DNA of 64,000 nucleotides from Ascaris suum. Lineage: Eukaryota; Nematoda; Chromadorea; Rhabditida; Ascarididae. Under the pieces are notes generated by a model that was not told where the DNA came from, ran no database searches, and saw only the letters and a program-made list of their open reading frames with translations. Location of the stretch: positions 46,832 through 110,831 of the forward strand of contig JACCHR010000041.1 in assembly GCA_013433145.1 (NCBI GenBank), in the 5' to 3' direction. This document shows positions 60,589 through 64,000 of the stretch, piece by piece; positions within the stretch are counted from its first letter, which is position 1; every line of letters begins with the position of its first letter. A program made the position numbers and the translations under genes.

Positions 60589-60959
60589 GTAAGTTCTTTT
60601 TCATTCCTCAGAAAACACCTTTCTCGTTTATAAGATGTACTTGATACGATAGTAGTAGAAATGTGTTTCGGCATATATTAGCAGTTTTCTGCTTTTCTTA
60701 TTAGCGACTATCCAACTTGAAGTTTTTTTTTTAATTTCAACTTGTGGATCGTTGTCCGAAATGCTTGAGCATGGCAGAAAGGTTTTTTTCTCTTGTTGAA
60801 GCGTATTAATGCTGCATTGAAGCGTGTTCTTTGCGGTGTCAATCCTCTCTGATTTGCAATTATAACTTCAGAAAATTTACAGTCTTCATGAAAGCATTTT
60901 TCTGTTTTAGTTTACCGGTCCTTGCAATGTCACTGTTTTGATAGTTCAGGTATTCGATA

Positions 60960-61040
60960 GTTCAAAATGCAATGCCATTTTGATAGTCTTTGCAATGCCA
61001 TTGATAGTGCAATGCCATTGTTCTGATAGTGAAATTTCTC
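60960..61040. repeat. Short tandem repeats of GCAATGCCATT(GTTC)TGATAGT
   Basis: Three copies of a unit of about 20 bp, preceded by two CGATAGTTCA-like words. Confidence 0.7.
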
Positions 61041-61124
61041 ACATTGTCAATCCAATTATAACTCCAGTCAAAAGCATTTGCCGATCCAAGTTTTGGTTTG
61101 CCGTCATTTATTGATTGACTAATT

Positions 61125-61280
61125 GATTAAGGATCAATAAGAATTAATTAAGAAGTTAAGGATTAATTAAGGAATTAAGGAATCAATAATTAAGAGTTAA
61201 TTAAGAAAAAGAATCAAAAAGAATTGAGAACAAAAGGTTTCAGATATATTAAATAGAATAGAATAGAATAGAATTTGAAT
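61125..61280. repeat. AATTAAGGA-type low-complexity block and (AATAG)n
   Basis: Imperfect GGATTAATTAAG words, then four AATAG pentamers at about 61254-61274. Confidence 0.7.
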
Positions 61281-63395
61281 TAACATATGATTTTTTATGT
61301 TCACTGATTGATTATTTCATCTTATTCTCATATGTTCAATGTTTATTTATTTCTACTTTATTCTACGGTTGGATTTGCTTCGAAGCGATATCGTGTTATC
61401 GATGTCATTAAGTTTTATTGTAATCGCGGTTATTCGTTTATGCGATTGAAATCAATTCGAATTCCCTATATATATTGCGATCAGCTTCATATTTTTAAAT
61501 ATTGCTATTCTGACTAGCCGATCTATAAATCTTCAGCTGCCGCATCTTTTATAGCGCACCTGTATGATAATGATTGCTGCAGAAATTAATTTCTCTGCCT
61601 TCAGAAGCATTTGTTAAGCGATGGAAATGCGGCTAGCATTTACTTGCAATTTATTCAAGTGAAAACTCGGAGTCATTTCGATTTCGTGCGCCTTGTTGAA
61701 TCAATTGACGCAGTTAGATTGAATGCTTATAACGTTTCAATTATATGCATAAAAGATGGTACCTAGATTATGCACTTTATTTTAGATTATAAGGTATGGC
61801 ATATCGCTCTCTTGAGTGCCTCAGTCTTTTACTGTCGTAGGGGTGGATTACTTTTATTACCGTACAATATTGGCTGCACATTAAATTATTTCGGTAACTG
61901 CAGCCTGATGCTCTTGTTTTTTTTTTTTTTGATTTCTTATACACCCTATCATGCTTCCGTTTATAAATATTTGCGAATGCATCTTTATGCCGGCCATATG
62001 CATCATATTTTAGTTGTGCTTTATGCGACCGTCTCTACCGTATCTGACGCGGCCGAAATTAACGTTCAACAACGCAGGGACTTTAGAATTTTCATTAATA
62101 TATTTAATCAGCAATAATTTTCATCACTATATTTGTGTATATTTATGCTCAATGTGTATATAACTATTGCAAGTTTTAAAACATTGCATTAGGGATTTTT
62201 CGATATTGTGAGCGCCATTTGATGCCGTTTTATCTATGACGGCTTAGTTTAGATCGCTTCTGTTTTTGCGCTAAAGCTGAATATATGTGACAGTGATGGG
62301 AGGTGCGTTTTGCCCTTTCGTGACTATGTTCAAAATTAATGCCGGTAACGTATGCTATATGAGCACGCAACCTTTCTCCTGTTCAATTTTTTTTTCTCGT
62401 TCGTTCTTTCTTTCTTTCTTTTATTCTTTCATTTGCAATGTGCTCTTTAATAAAATATGCAATTTTACCGCATAAATTCACTGAAGTTTTTTTTATAAAA
62501 TACGCTTTAAGTGAACAATATGCAAAGTGAACTCATAGATTTCTTCGATTCTTTGTGGTCTTACTACTAGATGGCGTAAGTCTGTGCAAAAAAAAAAAAA
62601 TCTTGGAGTTGATTATGTTCTTTGTCACAATTATAGCGCTAATTTCATCTCATATTTGCTCGCTAAAGAATATGAAATCTTAACGTCGTTTTTTTTTTCT
62701 TTTTTCCTCTTTGACGATATAAATTGATATCATTTAAGCTAAATATGTTATAAAATTTAATTGATACTTAAATGCTTAGATCGTTGATTTCTTTCAAGAA
62801 TTTTTCTACTCAAAGATGACTTTAAATTCGTATCAATGATGCATTGGGATGTTCCACACTTACAGATGAAAAGTTGGAAAAATATTACGGCTATAAGTGA
62901 AAATTTTCTTCAATAGTATTCTATGCTCATAGGTATGGAAATTATGCAAATTTTTATCATTTGCAATTATAAACAAGAGTTTTTTTTTTCTTTTTCTTGA
63001 AAGATGCTATTAGTATTTTCTATTTTTGGTTGGATTTTTTTTCATAATAACGTAACACATATTAAAGCATTTAGCGCTTATTTCGAAAATTTACAACACT
63101 TCTTTATCTCAAAAGATTTCACTCTTAGCAATGCTTATAAAAATAAACGAATATTAAAATATGATTGTTGATATTTTATTTGATATTAATATAATTTGAT
63201 GAAATTTTCTTCTTTTTTTGGTGAAATTGCCATCAAATTTTTATTGAATTTTTCGCAATATTCATCGAAAAAGAAAAATAAATTTAATAGATATTTTCTT
63301 TCATTTAGTAAATTGTTTATCGCTAATTTTAATGAGTTGAAGGAGAAATTTCTTGGGGTTTTTTTTTGTGCTCGTAATATTCAATCGATTCAAGT

Positions 63396-63439
<44 letters not shown>

Positions 63440-64000
63440 AATAGCCGTCTCCAACTTGTACTATAGTTATACTTTTGTTACAATATATTTGCTTTAATAT
63501 TTATTCAAAGTCGATGAAACTTGATCGTTGATTTTGTTTTAATGACAGTAAATGAGATAGAGTGGAGAATTAAGAATTATATTAGATATACCACTTTCTG
63601 TATTGATTATATGTATGCTATAAGGTTAAAGATAGTGTTCCATTACTTCGTTGAAATATAAGTAATTCAAGAAAAGCATTTCAGCGCATTAGGTCTATTG
63701 AAAATAATACCTAGCGATGTGTAGTAATAATAACTAATAAATACTTTCGAAAGTTTAGAGGTAATTAATGCATTATTAAGTGGATTAACTTTGTGCAAGC
63801 TTACCTGAATTTTATAGACTTCTTTTCAATCTCATCTAATGAAAGAAATATGAATCATACTCGCTTTTTAACAACGATAAATTATATTGTAAATTATTAG
63901 AGTGTAGAAAATTTTGAATGCAGTAATGGCAAAAACTTGAAGGGGAATGAAATCAACGTTTAGTTTCTATGAACTTCCTCTTGTTCATTGATAGCTAACA
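61281..64000. other. No gene recognised at the right end
   Basis: AT-rich sequence with T-runs and a (GA)n tract (63399-63431). I looked for a continuation of exon F in the phase it leaves (one base, then an open frame) and found none that is convincing. Confidence 0.45.
63399..63431. repeat. (GA)n microsatellite
   Basis: About sixteen GA units. Confidence 0.95.

Overview
This is AT-rich eukaryotic DNA with spliced genes, long introns and many microsatellites; nothing looks bacterial. A nematode is the best guess. Four short exons near the left end join into a complete nuclear-receptor zinc-finger domain of the HNF4-like type that is expanded in nematodes, and the splice acceptors mostly end in TTTCAG-like sequence. 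The species cannot be named from the sequence alone.

Layout. Positions 164-573 hold a small inverted-repeat element with an (AT)n core. Positions 1912-5758 hold four + strand exons of a nuclear hormone receptor (DNA-binding domain plus the start of the hinge). The rest of that gene is not secure; candidate exons lie at 9042, 18242, 18942 and 20520. A 949-bp near-perfect foldback element with a 5-bp target duplication (5862-6810) sits just after the fourth receptor exon, and two AT-cored palindromes lie at 8269-8622.

From 21670 onward, five + strand exons (21670, 33218, 35430, 38039, 44655) have matching intron phases. They read as a Ser/Arg/Lys-rich, presumably cytosolic N-terminus followed by one membrane segment. 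Three further candidate exons (46640, 53377, 60508) keep the phase. The last one has a faint resemblance to the start of a gamma-glutamyltransferase ectodomain. If these belong together, this is one gene of about 39 kb or more that runs off the right edge.

The introns hold decayed mobile DNA: a zinc-finger frame (12864-13106), the C-terminal part of a Tc1-like transposase (51439-51717), a second MITE-like hairpin (58402-58824) and several short coding-like frames of unknown origin. A 138-codon ATG frame on the minus strand (50199-50615) may be a nested gene. The remaining sequence is intronic or intergenic with (AT)n, (CT)n and poly(G) runs, minisatellites and repeated pyrimidine-rich tracts. 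All homology statements are from reading by eye; no database search was possible.
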